From Thermodesulfovibrio sp. (GTDB lineage Bacteria; Nitrospirota; Thermodesulfovibrionia; Thermodesulfovibrionales; JdFR-85): a DNA stretch of 19,184 nt. The notes under the pieces are model-generated. The model was not told the DNA's origin. It worked only from the letters and a program-made list of their open reading frames with translations, and did not search any database. The stretch is taken from positions 1 through 19,184 of the forward strand of contig JALUAR010000086.1 of NCBI GenBank assembly GCA_027050975.1, in the 5' to 3' direction. The position numbers and the translations under genes were made by a program. Shown piece by piece: positions 1-7,712 of this stretch (its first letter is position 1; every line of letters begins with the position of its first letter).

Positions 1-221
1 CCATCACCATATCCGGAGAGAAAAAGAAGGAAGAAAAGGTTGAGAAAAAGGATTATTACAGGCTGGAGCGTTCGTATGGTTCATTCTGCAGAAGCTTCCG
101 TCTTCCCGTTGAAGTTCAGTCAGACAAGGCCAAGGCAAAGTTCAAGGACGGGATACTTGAGATACGGATTCCGAAAACAGAGGAGGCAAAAAAGAGGCTA
201 AAGAAGGTAACCATTGAGTAG
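1..221 (+). CDS. Hsp20/alpha-crystallin small heat-shock protein, C-terminal part (5' end outside window)
   Basis: The frame is open from base 3 and gives 72 residues ending at a TAG at 219-221. It reads through a charged KKKEEKVEKKDYY stretch into RLERSYGSFCRSFRLP, then a K-x-KFKDGILEIRIPK segment. The R-x-YGSFxRSFxLP and GxLxIxIPK elements are hallmarks of the late beta strands of the alpha-crystallin domain, and the closing basic tail is usual for the family. Members are ATP-independent holdase chaperones of the cytoplasm that form oligomers. The gene converges on the macrodomain gene, and a perfect 13-bp hairpin lies just after its stop. The call is firm from these motifs, but the start and N-terminal arm are outside the window. 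Confidence 0.88.
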   Translation, partial: ITISGEKKKEEKVEKKDYYRLERSYGSFCRSFRLPVEVQSDKAKAKFKDGILEIRIPKTEEAKKRLKKVTIE

Positions 222-227
222 ATAAGA

Positions 228-256
228 CTGATGGGGAAGGCCTCCTTCCCCATCAG
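228..256. terminator. Perfect hairpin between convergent genes, probable two-way terminator
   Basis: A 13-bp perfect inverted repeat (CTGATGGGGAAGG and its complement) encloses a 3-base loop at 241-243. It sits 6 bases after the Hsp20 stop and contains the stop codon of the leftward macrodomain gene (253-255). No T-run follows on either strand, so it is not a textbook intrinsic terminator. It may act as a shared 3'-end stabiliser or pause structure for both convergent transcripts. Confidence 0.6.
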
Positions 257-795
257 AACATCGAGTCAAACTCTCTCAGGAAGTGATTGAGTGTCTCGTC
301 ATCAAAGAGGCAGAACTCTATCACCTGAAGGCTACTTTGAGGGTTTTCTTTGAAAAAGTTTACTGCCTGTGAAAGAAGAATTTTTGCACATCTGTCCTTT
401 GGAAATCCGAAAATACCAGAACTTATCGCCGGCAAAGAGATGCTTTTAAAGCCCTTCTCAGAAGCAAGGGACAGGCTGCTTCTTACGGCACTTATGAGCT
501 TGTTATCCTCATCACCCTCTCCCATTCGGGGTCCCACAGCATGGATAACCGCCTTACATGGAAGACGACCTGAGGTAGTAATGGTTGCAGAACCAACAGG
601 AACAAACCCTATCTTATCACTCTCTTGCTGAATTATATCGCCACCTTTTCTGACAATGGCTCCTGCTACACCTCCGCCATGCTTCAAATGGGAATTTGCC
701 GCATTAACTATCGCATCAACATCCCTCTCGGTGATATCACCCTTAACTATCCTTATAGTCTTGCCGTTAAGATTTTTTTCTCTCTTCACCTCCAT
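253..795 (-). CDS. Macrodomain protein, O-acetyl-ADP-ribose deacetylase-like
   Basis: This 180-residue protein is a single macrodomain, which binds ADP-ribose and, in many bacterial members, removes ADP-ribose from proteins or hydrolyses O-acetyl-ADP-ribose in the cytoplasm. The family motifs are in order: GDIT (19-22), the NAAN ligand loop (31-34), the glycine-rich GGGVAGAI loop (40-47) and the phosphate-binding ISSGIFGFP loop (124-132). Length and order match archaeal Af1521 and bacterial stand-alone macrodomains. The ATG is preceded by a strong GAGGAGG that overlaps the stop of the upstream cytochrome gene 10 bases away, so the two are probably co-transcribed and translationally coupled. 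The family is certain; whether it acts on protein, nucleic acid or small-molecule ADP-ribose cannot be told. Confidence 0.92.
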   Translation of the reverse strand: MEVKREKNLNGKTIRIVKGDITERDVDAIVNAANSHLKHGGGVAGAIVRKGGDIIQQESDKIGFVPVGSATITTSGRLPCKAVIHAVGPRMGEGDEDNKLISAVRSSLSLASEKGFKSISLPAISSGIFGFPKDRCAKILLSQAVNFFKENPQSSLQVIEFCLFDDETLNHFLREFDSMF

Positions 796-805
796 AGAAC
801 CCTCC

Positions 806-1105
806 TCAACTTTTCAGATAATCTATGATAGCCTGAATTTCCCTGTCAGAGAGATGGCCGAAACTTGGCATCTTCGAGTTCGGATTATTCTTTGACGGAT
901 CCTTTATTTGCTGCCTGATCCACTGCTCGCTTTTGCGTTTTGTTACATCCGTAAGGTCAGGACATATGCTGCCACCGACACCTTTATATCTGTGACAGCT
1001 GAGACATCCTGCCTTCTCAAAGACCTTTGCACCGTCAGGAGCGCAACCAGAGATAATCAATCCGAATACAACAGCAATTAAGACACACATTGAAAGCTTC
1101 TTCAT
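806..1105 (-). CDS. Small cytochrome c lipoprotein (mono-heme, class I)
   Basis: I start it at the ATG at 1105 because an AAGGAGGGGG Shine-Dalgarno lies a few bases upstream; the in-frame ATG 27 bases earlier would place that site inside the gene. The 99-residue product begins with a lipoprotein signal (MKKLSMC, a hydrophobic run, then IISGC with Cys21 as the lipidated residue). One c-type heme site CLSCH follows (Cys34, Cys37, His38), and Met79 in KMPSF is the likely distal iron ligand. The C-terminal DREIQAIIDYLKS is the closing helix of class I cytochromes c. It is probably a membrane-tethered periplasmic electron carrier. It is the first gene of a leftward pair with the macrodomain gene, behind its own TATAAT. 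Its redox partner is not evident here. Confidence 0.9.
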   Translation of the reverse strand: MKKLSMCVLIAVVFGLIISGCAPDGAKVFEKAGCLSCHRYKGVGGSICPDLTDVTKRKSEQWIRQQIKDPSKNNPNSKMPSFGHLSDREIQAIIDYLKS

Positions 1106-1150
1106 TCCAACCCCCTCCTTTTCAAGTTTCAATCTTTATTGCATAAAAAT

Positions 1151-1156
1151 ATTATA
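1151..1156 (-). promoter_or_regulatory. -10 box for the cytochrome/macrodomain pair
   Basis: On the minus strand, bases 1156 to 1151 read TATAAT, an exact sigma-70 -10 hexamer. Its implied start near 1144 leaves a leader of about 39 bases that contains the strong Shine-Dalgarno of the cytochrome gene. I see no convincing -35 at 16-18 bases, so an activator may be needed. Confidence 0.5.
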
Positions 1157-1215
1157 CCCGAAAATAAACCCTTTTTCTCTAAATCGACAATTCACCAACT
1201 CGGGATAGTTACATA

Positions 1216-1245
1216 TTAACCTCATACTATTTTTTATGCTATATT
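1216..1245 (+). promoter_or_regulatory. Putative sigma-70 promoter very close to the HD gene start
   Basis: TTAACC (1216-1221) and TATATT (1240-1245) are separated by 18 bases, a fair but not strong match. The implied start of about 1252 is only some 3 bases before the ATG at 1255, and no Shine-Dalgarno is present there. If real, it gives an essentially leaderless mRNA for the long rightward operon. Confidence 0.4.
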
Positions 1246-1254
1246 AATATACTG

Positions 1255-1761
1255 ATGAAGGAAGAAGAAATCCTTGAAATTCTGAAAAAAACCGGCTGCT
1301 CTGACAGGGTCATCAAACATATTATTGCTGTTAAAGAGGTAGCTGTACGCATTGCCAAAGAACTGAAAGTTCCCGTAGACTTAGACCTTGTCAGAGAGGG
1401 GGCCTTATTTCATGACATCGGCCGCTCGAAAACACATGGAATCGAGCATGCAGTAGTAGGGGCGGAGATTGCAAAAGAACTGGGCGTGGATGAGCGTGTT
1501 ATCAGGATTATAGAAAGACACATTGGCTCGGGCATCACTAGGGATGAGGCTATATCTCTGGGACTTCCTCCCAAAGATTATTTACCCGAGACAGTAGAGG
1601 AGAAGATTGTGGCTTATGCTGACAATCTGCTTAATGGTGACAAAGAGGTTTCCTTTGAGATCTCTTTGGAGCAATTTAAAAAGACACTGGGTGATGATCA
1701 TCCTGCAATCAAACGATATATTGATCTCAATAATGAGATAAACAGATGGAAAAGGGCATGA
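1255..1761 (+). CDS. HD-domain phosphohydrolase, TIGR00295-like
   Basis: The 168-residue protein carries a full metal-binding HD set: His22, the His53-Asp54 pair in ALFHDIGRSKTHGIEH, then His61/His65, His89 in ERHIGSG and Asp123 in AYADNLL. This layout fits the compact TIGR00295 family of HDIG proteins, whose substrate is unproven but is expected to be a nucleotide or other phosphate ester in the cytoplasm. It heads a packed operon and overlaps the next gene by 4 bases (ATGA) if that gene starts at 1758. No Shine-Dalgarno precedes its ATG, and a possible -10 lies only 9 bases upstream. The HD fold is certain; the substrate is unknown. Confidence 0.88.
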   Translation: MKEEEILEILKKTGCSDRVIKHIIAVKEVAVRIAKELKVPVDLDLVREGALFHDIGRSKTHGIEHAVVGAEIAKELGVDERVIRIIERHIGSGITRDEAISLGLPPKDYLPETVEEKIVAYADNLLNGDKEVSFEISLEQFKKTLGDDHPAIKRYIDLNNEINRWKRA

Positions 1762-2525
1762 CCTCCTTAAGAGTATACCCTCTTCTTTTTATTGTCTCCC
1801 TCTTCCTGCTTATAAGCTTCGGTAAAGACCATATCAAAGCGGCTCCACTGAAAAACAATGAAAGAGAGGTCTTTATATACAAACTCAAATGGCTCGGTAT
1901 TACTGCCGGCAGGGCTCGCATGGAATTCATAGACAGAGGTGAGGAGATAAAGATAACAACACGAGCAGAGTCTGCCGACTGGGTCTCTATCTTCTATAAA
2001 GTGGACGACAGGGCAAAAAGTCTTCTCACAAAAAGAAGAAACAGAGACGGAGGATACAAGTTCATTGCTAAACGATACAGGTTGAAGATTCGCGAGGGAA
2101 GACATCGTCGGGATAAAGAGGTTATTTTTTATCCCGACAAAGGCATGGCAGAGTATATAAACCATCTTGAGGATGAAAAGAAGAGCTTTGAGATACCAGG
2201 GGGCACTTATGATCCGCTTTCGGCGTTCCTTATGCTCAGGCTTAAGAGTATCAAGATAGGGGAACCTGTTTTTCTCAGGATTTTTGACAGCAAAAAGGTC
2301 TGGGATGTCAAGGTCGATGTCCTGAAAAAGGAGACGGTAGAGACCGAAGCCGGAAAGTTCAGCACAATTGTGGTTAAGCCGGAATTAAAATCCGAGGGGA
2401 TTTTTCTTAAGAAAGGCGATATCTACATATATCTTACGGATGACGAAAGACATATTCCCGTCTTGATAGAAACGAAGGTGCTTATAGGGCATATAGAGGC
2501 TGAGCTGGTGGGAGGTGAGTTCTGA
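1758..2525 (+). CDS. DUF3108-family exported envelope protein
   Basis: This protein of about 255 residues has an N-terminal hydrophobic signal (LLFIVSLFLLISF), so it is exported to the periplasm or outer membrane. The mature part fits DUF3108: it opens with FIYKLKWLGITAGRARMEF and has repeated beta-type segments, a central GGTYDPLSAFLMLR motif and a closing stretch on KVLIGHIEAEL. Family members are predicted beta-rich envelope proteins without an assigned activity. I prefer the ATG at 1758, four-base-overlapping the HD gene stop with a purine-rich GGAAAAGGG before it, over the in-frame ATG at 1746. Its place ahead of a glycosyltransferase and UDP-glucose dehydrogenase supports a surface-glycan or outer-membrane role, but that is inference. 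Confidence 0.78.
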   Translation: MTSLRVYPLLFIVSLFLLISFGKDHIKAAPLKNNEREVFIYKLKWLGITAGRARMEFIDRGEEIKITTRAESADWVSIFYKVDDRAKSLLTKRRNRDGGYKFIAKRYRLKIREGRHRRDKEVIFYPDKGMAEYINHLEDEKKSFEIPGGTYDPLSAFLMLRLKSIKIGEPVFLRIFDSKKVWDVKVDVLKKETVETEAGKFSTIVVKPELKSEGIFLKKGDIYIYLTDDERHIPVLIETKVLIGHIEAELVGGEF

Positions 2526-3274
2526 AGAACCTGTCCGTTGTAATGGTTACATACAATGAGGAGCATAACATTCGAGATGCCCTTGATAGCGTGAGGGATG
2601 CAGGAGAGATTATCGTCATTGATTCCTTTAGTAACGACAGAACACCGGAGATCGCCAGGGAGTACACAGAAAGGTTTTACCAGCACAGGTGGGAGGGGTT
2701 TGCCAGACAAAAACAGCGCGCGATAGATCTTGCCACAAAGGACTGGGTTCTGCTGCTTGATGCAGACGAAAGGGTTACTCCCGAGCTAAAGGATGAAATC
2801 TCGATGGTCATAAAGAACACAGACAGAGACGGTTACTACATACCTCGAAAAAACCACTTCCTCGGAAAATGGATCAGACACAGCGGATGGTGGCCTGACC
2901 ATACTCTTAGGCTTTTCAGAAAAGGTAAAGGAGGCATGGTAAAAAGAGAGGTTCATGAACGGATAGAGGTTAAAGGCAGTGTGGGATACCTTCAGAATCC
3001 CCTGATACATTACACATACAGGAACATTAACCAGTTTCTGGATAAAATGAAACAGTACTCCAGCCTCTCTGCAATGGAAATGAAAAAAGAGGGCAGGAGT
3101 TTTTCCGTACTACAGATTCTACTGAAGCCCCCGGCAACCTTCATCAGGATGTATCTGCTCAGACAGGGATTCAGGGATGGCCTTCATGGTCTGATACTTG
3201 CTATACTGTATAGTTATTATACCTTTTTAAAGTATATAAAATTATGGGAGGTTGATAGATGCACATCGGAATAA
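2522..3274 (+). CDS. Family 2 glycosyltransferase, LPS-core type (WaaE/KdtX-like), probable CTG start
   Basis: The protein has the GT-A fold signature of family 2: a first strand (LSVVMVTYNEE), IVIDSFSNDRT binding the nucleotide sugar, and the DxD-type metal motif LLLDADE (Asp80 and Asp82 from the CTG start). The H-S-G-WWPDxxLRLFRKG and VHERIEVKGSVG stretches resemble the LPS-core glucosyltransferase group of WaaE. The first ATG is at 2543, but starting there removes half of the first beta strand and leaves no ribosome site. The CTG at 2522 lies 6 bases after a clean GGAGG (2511-2515), overlaps the preceding TGA as CTGA, and restores M-K-N-L-S-V-V-M. The C-terminus overlaps the next gene by 16 bases. 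The sugar transferred is not readable. Confidence 0.85.
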   Translation: MKNLSVVMVTYNEEHNIRDALDSVRDAGEIIVIDSFSNDRTPEIAREYTERFYQHRWEGFARQKQRAIDLATKDWVLLLDADERVTPELKDEISMVIKNTDRDGYYIPRKNHFLGKWIRHSGWWPDHTLRLFRKGKGGMVKREVHERIEVKGSVGYLQNPLIHYTYRNINQFLDKMKQYSSLSAMEMKKEGRSFSVLQILLKPPATFIRMYLLRQGFRDGLHGLILAILYSYYTFLKYIKLWEVDRCTSE

Positions 3275-4572
3275 TTGGGACCGGATACGTGGGGCTTGTC
3301 ACAGGAGCCTGCTTTGCTGAGTTTGGCGTATATGTAACCTGTGTAGACAGGGATGAGAAAAAGGTTAAAAGCCTGAAAAAGTGCAAAATTCCATTCTTTG
3401 AGCCAGGACTTGAAGAGCTTGTAAAACGTAACATAGATCGGGGAAGGCTCCAGTTCAGCACAAAGATTAAGGATGCCATTGATTCCTCCCTGGTTATCTT
3501 TATAGCAGTTGGCACCCCTCCAAGGGGTGATGGCTCGGCAGATCTAAGCTATGTAAAGGAGGTCTGCACCGAGATAGCCAAACATATGGACAGTTATAAG
3601 ATAATAGTAACTAAGAGCACGGTCCCCGTAGGGACAGGAAAGAAGATTAAGGAGTGGATAAAAGAGGCTCAATCCGGAAATGTAGATTTCGATGTTGCCT
3701 CAAACCCGGAGTTTCTCCGTGAAGGCTCGGCAATAGAGGACTTCATGAGACCAGACAGGGTTGTTATCGGTGCTGAAAGCTCTCAGGCTATAGCTATTTT
3801 GAAAGACTTATACAGACCTCTGTATCTGATAGAGACCCCCTTCGTTATAACCGACATAGAGACAGCAGAACTGATTAAGTACGCCTCCAACTCCTTCCTG
3901 GCTACAAAGATATCCTTTATCAATGAGATCGCAAACCTCTGCGACGCTGTTGGTGCCGATGTACATGTTGTGGCAAAGGCAATGGGGCTTGACAGAAGGA
4001 TTGGTCCCAAGTTTCTCCATCCCGGACCCGGCTTCGGTGGTTCATGCTTTCCAAAGGACACAAAAGCGCTTCTGCATGTTGCAAAAGCTCATGGAGTGGA
4101 ACTCAGTGTTGTCGAGGCGGCAGTTAAAACAAACGAAAGACAGCGTGATATTATGATCAGCCGAATAAAGGGTGTGTTGGGAGATCTTAAAGGTAAAAAG
4201 ATAGGAGTACTGGGTCTGTCTTTCAAGCCTAACACAAATGACACCCGAGAGGCACCTGCATTATACATAATCGCGGCCCTACTGGATGCCGGTGCAGTGG
4301 TTCAGGCTTATGACCCTGTAGCAGTAGAAGACACCAGAAAGTTGCTTCCTGATGTAAAATATAAAAACGATGCCTATGAGACAGCAAAGGCAGCAGAGGC
4401 CCTTGTACTTGTAACCGAATGGAATGAGTTCAGGAATCTCGACCTTGAAAAGATTAAGAAGGCAATGAAGGAGCCAAACTTTTTCGATCTCAGAAATGTT
4501 TACGATCCTGAAAAAATGACAAAGATAGGATTCAATTATTACTGCGTTGGAAGAAACAAAAGGACAATTTAA
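3259..4572 (+). CDS. ugd: UDP-glucose 6-dehydrogenase
   Basis: The enzyme oxidises UDP-glucose to UDP-glucuronate with two NAD+, feeding surface polysaccharide synthesis in the cytoplasm. The 437-residue length is normal for the family. The N-terminal Rossmann domain opens with the GxGxxG motif GIIGTGYVG (4-12) and includes VGTPP and TKSTVPVGTGK. The central helix region carries NPEFLREGSAIEDF and ELIKYASNSFLATKISFINEIANL. The catalytic cysteine is Cys263 in GPGFGGSCFPKDT, and the C-terminal domain contains GLSFKPNTNDTREAP. The start ATG follows a GGGAGG in the end of the glycosyltransferase gene, with a 16-base overlap, so the two are coupled. All key residues appear intact. Confidence 0.97.
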   Translation: MHIGIIGTGYVGLVTGACFAEFGVYVTCVDRDEKKVKSLKKCKIPFFEPGLEELVKRNIDRGRLQFSTKIKDAIDSSLVIFIAVGTPPRGDGSADLSYVKEVCTEIAKHMDSYKIIVTKSTVPVGTGKKIKEWIKEAQSGNVDFDVASNPEFLREGSAIEDFMRPDRVVIGAESSQAIAILKDLYRPLYLIETPFVITDIETAELIKYASNSFLATKISFINEIANLCDAVGADVHVVAKAMGLDRRIGPKFLHPGPGFGGSCFPKDTKALLHVAKAHGVELSVVEAAVKTNERQRDIMISRIKGVLGDLKGKKIGVLGLSFKPNTNDTREAPALYIIAALLDAGAVVQAYDPVAVEDTRKLLPDVKYKNDAYETAKAAEALVLVTEWNEFRNLDLEKIKKAMKEPNFFDLRNVYDPEKMTKIGFNYYCVGRNKRTI

Positions 4573-4583
4573 ATCAGGGGACC

Positions 4584-4760
4584 ATGCAAAAGGCCATATG
4601 GACATTTCTCTTTGCCCTGGGAATAATCTTCTTTAACTGGCCATTTATGAGTATCTTTAAGGATACAATGGTGCCATATCTCTTTCTGGTCTGGGCTATT
4701 TTTATAATAATTCTTTTTTCCGTTACAACTCAGATCAAGCGTGACGACAGGGGAGGATAA
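4584..4760 (+). CDS. 58-residue hydrophobic membrane peptide, CbrX-like
   Basis: A short ORF from ATG (after an AGGGG) to TAA encodes 58 residues with two hydrophobic segments, about 5-20 (IWTFLFALGIIFFNWP) and 31-47 (PYLFLVWAIFIIILFSV), and a charged tail KRDDRGG. Its stop directly abuts the TTG start of the kinase gene. In Pseudomonas, as I recall, a small hydrophobic ORF called cbrX precedes and is translationally coupled to cbrA, and this arrangement looks equivalent. It may help fold or tune the transporter-like sensor domain. The ORF is supported by its ribosome site, length and position; the orthology is inferred from synteny and hydrophobicity only. Confidence 0.75.
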   Translation: MQKAIWTFLFALGIIFFNWPFMSIFKDTMVPYLFLVWAIFIIILFSVTTQIKRDDRGG

Positions 4761-7709
4761 TTGTTTTCTACCTGGAGTCTGTTTAGTGCCATACTCCTTT
4801 ATCTCCTGGTTCTGTTCCTTATCGCCTACTTTGCCGAACGCCAGGAGAAAAAGGGAAAAAGCATAGTATCAAACCCTTATGTATATTCACTGTCCCTTGC
4901 TGTTTACTGTACCTCATGGACATTTTACGGTAGCGTTGGTAAGGCTGCATACGAAGGTCTTAACTTTTTGACCACATACATTGGCCCCACCCTGATGGCC
5001 TCTCTCTGGTGGATAATTCTGAGAAAAATTATTATTATTGCAAAGGAAAACAGAATCACCAATATTGCCGATTTCATTGCCTTTCGCTACGGAAAGTCAA
5101 TCGGTCTTTCAGCACTTGTCACAATTGTTGCCGTCATCGGTATCACTCCCTATTTAGGACTCCAGTTAAAGGCGATTATCACCACCTTTTCAATACTATC
5201 AGGCAAACCCGAGGGCAGCCATTTTGCAGGATGGCTGATTGCCCTTATGTTGGGTGTCTTTGCAATTATTTTCGGTGCACGAAGGCTTGATGCCTCCGAA
5301 AGACACGGAGGTCTCATCTTTGCCATTGCCTTTGAATCGGCAATAAAACTTTTTGCCTTCATCTCTGTGGGCATTTTTGTCACCTACGGACTATTCGACG
5401 GATTTCGAGATATATTTTCTCAACTTAAAGGGACACCGTTCCACTATCTTATAAACATTGGAGATAACAGCGGTGTAAGTTATTTGGAATGGTTCTCCCT
5501 CACGGTTCTTTCCATGATGGCCATACTCTTTCTTCCAAGACAGTTTCATGTTGCTGTAGTAGAAAACTCATCACAGGAGCATTTGAAAAAGGCGATCTGG
5601 CTATTTCCGCTATACCTCTTTCTAATTAATATATTTGTACTTCCTATTGCCTATGGAGGGCTCATTCTCAACAAAACCCCTATAGGCGCAGACTTCTTCG
5701 TACTCACCCTTCCGCTCAAACAGGGCCGCCCTATGCTTGCACTGCTGGCATTCATCGGAGGATTCTCCGCAGCCACTGCAATGATAATCGTTGAATCCCT
5801 TGCTATAAGCACAATGGTTATGAACAGCCTGGTAATGCCAGCGCTGTTCAAGCTAAAGGATATGAAGGGCTTCTATCACCTTATTCTTAATATAAAAAGG
5901 CTTGTCATTATTGGCTCTGTTTTTCTCGGTTATATCTTTGCAATCTACATAGGAGAGTTTTACAGTCTTGTTGACATAGGGCTGAAATCATTCGAGGCAG
6001 TAACCATCTTCGCTCCATCCATCATTTTCGGTCTTTACTGGAAAGGTGCAAACAGAAAGGGTGCCACCGCTGGAATTGTTGCAGGCTTCATAATATGGGT
6101 ATACACCCTCATAATACCTGCATTAACCAGAGCCGGTATTATTCAGCGTGATGGAGCACTGGGACTGCTGTTTCACTCCAGGCTTCTCAATCCTGACGCC
6201 CTTTTCGGGCTGGAGGGGCTTGACCGCTGGAGCCACTCTCTCTTCTGGGGGCTGCTGCTTAATATCTCCATTCTCGTAGGAGTCTCCCTCTTTACAAAAC
6301 AATCGGAAAGCGAAACCAGGCAGTCTATAATCTTTGTGGACTCCCTTGTGCCCTCAACACTCTCATACCCCATGAGACCAAGAAGCATAAAGGACATAGA
6401 GAATCTCCTTGGACAGTATATAGGCCCTCAGGAGGCTGAAGAGGCAATCAATGCCTTTATGAAAAAACACTCTATAAATAAGGAGTCCATAACAGAGGAT
6501 GTGCTAATCAAGATAAGGGAAGAGGCGGAAAGAATACTGTCGGGAGCCCTCGGCCCATCAATGAGCAGCCTTATATTCAATGATATAATGGTGGTATCAC
6601 CAGAGGAAAAGATCAAACTTTCCCAATCATTAAAAGAGATTTCACAAAGCCTGAGGCTTTCAAGAAAGGAGCTTGCTGAGGCTAACAGACAGTTGGCTCT
6701 GCTGAAGGAGTTCAGTGAAAACATCATAGAGAGTATCCCCCTTGGTGTTGCAACCCTTGATGAATCACTCAGGGTTAGGTACTGGAACAGGGCCATGGAA
6801 AAGATCACAGGTATCACCAAGGATGAAGCCCTTAATATGGAGGCTGACCTACTGCTGAAGTGCCTGGAACCGGATATCTTTTCGCAGCAACGTACAGAGG
6901 GAGAGTTCACCTGTAAGCGTACTGCCGGTACAATGATGCTCCTGAAAGGACACTTCAGCAAACTCACGGGCAGAAAAAAGGGATATGTCCTTGTATTCGA
7001 GGATATTACAGAGAAGAAGAAAATAGAGGAGGAGCTATTCAGGGCAACAAAACATGCAAGTATCGGCAGACTTGCCGCGGGAGTTTCTCACGAGATAGGA
7101 AATCCCCTTGCCTCAATATCATCTCTTGTGCAGGAACTGCTTTCGGAAGAAAATATCTCTGATTTTACAAGAGAGGCGCTCATTACCATCAACCAGCATG
7201 TAAGCAGAATAGCCAGGATTGTGAAGAGCCTTGGAGATTTTGCCCGTCTGTATCCCAGACAGAAGATACCTTTAACCCTTGATGAGGTCATAGAAAATAC
7301 GATAAATCTCATAAGGTATGACAAGCATTTCCGCAAAATCTCCATCGAGACAGACATCCAGAAGACCCCGTCACTTAAGATCGATCCTGACCAGATGCAG
7401 CAGGTGTTTCTCAACCTTATGCTAAATGCAAGGGATGCCATGCCAAATGGCGGAAGGTTAGAGATATCTGTCAGAGAGGTAAACAGTAATGTGGTCATAA
7501 AGGTATCTGACACAGGCGAAGGGATAGACGAAGAGACAAGAGACAAGATATTCGACCCCTTCTTCTCAACAAAAGGTCCGTCAAAAGGCACGGGTTTAGG
7601 TTTAAGTATATGTTACAGTATAATAAAGGACCATGGCGGTTCTATCGAGATAGAATCCGAAAAGGGCAGAGGTACAACATTTATCATAAAATTACCTTTA
7701 GGGGAGTAA
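4761..7709 (+). CDS. Sodium:solute symporter-fused sensor histidine kinase (CbrA-like)
   Basis: The 982-residue membrane sensor starts at a TTG directly after the previous stop, with GGAGG at 4752-4756. Residues 1-510 are a multi-helix SLC5/SSS transporter fold, with motifs such as CTSWTFYGSVG (about 50-60) and TPYLGLQLKA (129-138). Residues 525-625 form the linker region typical of CbrA-type kinases (GQYIGPQEAEEA, RILSGALGPSMSSLIF), followed by a coiled segment. A PAS domain occupies about 650-755, and the HisKA phospho-acceptor is His777 in GVSHEIGNP. The ATPase has the N box NLMLNARDAM, DTGEGID, FDPFFSTK and GTGLGLSI, so it should be active. In Pseudomonas the related CbrA controls carbon and nitrogen source use and its transporter domain can carry histidine. 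The ligand here is unknown. The partner regulator starts 3 bases downstream. Confidence 0.93.
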   Translation: MFSTWSLFSAILLYLLVLFLIAYFAERQEKKGKSIVSNPYVYSLSLAVYCTSWTFYGSVGKAAYEGLNFLTTYIGPTLMASLWWIILRKIIIIAKENRITNIADFIAFRYGKSIGLSALVTIVAVIGITPYLGLQLKAIITTFSILSGKPEGSHFAGWLIALMLGVFAIIFGARRLDASERHGGLIFAIAFESAIKLFAFISVGIFVTYGLFDGFRDIFSQLKGTPFHYLINIGDNSGVSYLEWFSLTVLSMMAILFLPRQFHVAVVENSSQEHLKKAIWLFPLYLFLINIFVLPIAYGGLILNKTPIGADFFVLTLPLKQGRPMLALLAFIGGFSAATAMIIVESLAISTMVMNSLVMPALFKLKDMKGFYHLILNIKRLVIIGSVFLGYIFAIYIGEFYSLVDIGLKSFEAVTIFAPSIIFGLYWKGANRKGATAGIVAGFIIWVYTLIIPALTRAGIIQRDGALGLLFHSRLLNPDALFGLEGLDRWSHSLFWGLLLNISILVGVSLFTKQSESETRQSIIFVDSLVPSTLSYPMRPRSIKDIENLLGQYIGPQEAEEAINAFMKKHSINKESITEDVLIKIREEAERILSGALGPSMSSLIFNDIMVVSPEEKIKLSQSLKEISQSLRLSRKELAEANRQLALLKEFSENIIESIPLGVATLDESLRVRYWNRAMEKITGITKDEALNMEADLLLKCLEPDIFSQQRTEGEFTCKRTAGTMMLLKGHFSKLTGRKKGYVLVFEDITEKKKIEEELFRATKHASIGRLAAGVSHEIGNPLASISSLVQELLSEENISDFTREALITINQHVSRIARIVKSLGDFARLYPRQKIPLTLDEVIENTINLIRYDKHFRKISIETDIQKTPSLKIDPDQMQQVFLNLMLNARDAMPNGGRLEISVREVNSNVVIKVSDTGEGIDEETRDKIFDPFFSTKGPSKGTGLGLSICYSIIKDHGGSIEIESEKGRGTTFIIKLPLGE

Positions 7710-7712
7710 ATA

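Noticed and set aside
350..895. Rightward ORFs of 67-93 codons across the macrodomain and cytochrome genes
   Set aside because: They are antisense to two genes with clear family motifs, have no ribosome sites, and encode no recognisable domain.
1106..1132. Longer start for the cytochrome gene at 1132
   Set aside because: It would place a perfect AAGGAGG inside the coding region and add charged residues before the lipoprotein signal.
1208..1220. GTTAC followed by TTAAC ahead of the HD gene as another regulator binding site
   Set aside because: The spacing is 3 rather than 5 and one half site is mismatched; in AT-rich intergenic DNA this is expected by chance.
6428..7591. Long leftward ORFs (167 and 179 codons) opposite the histidine kinase
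   Set aside because: Serine-rich shadow frames of a coding strand with intact kinase motifs; no promoter or ribosome site supports them.
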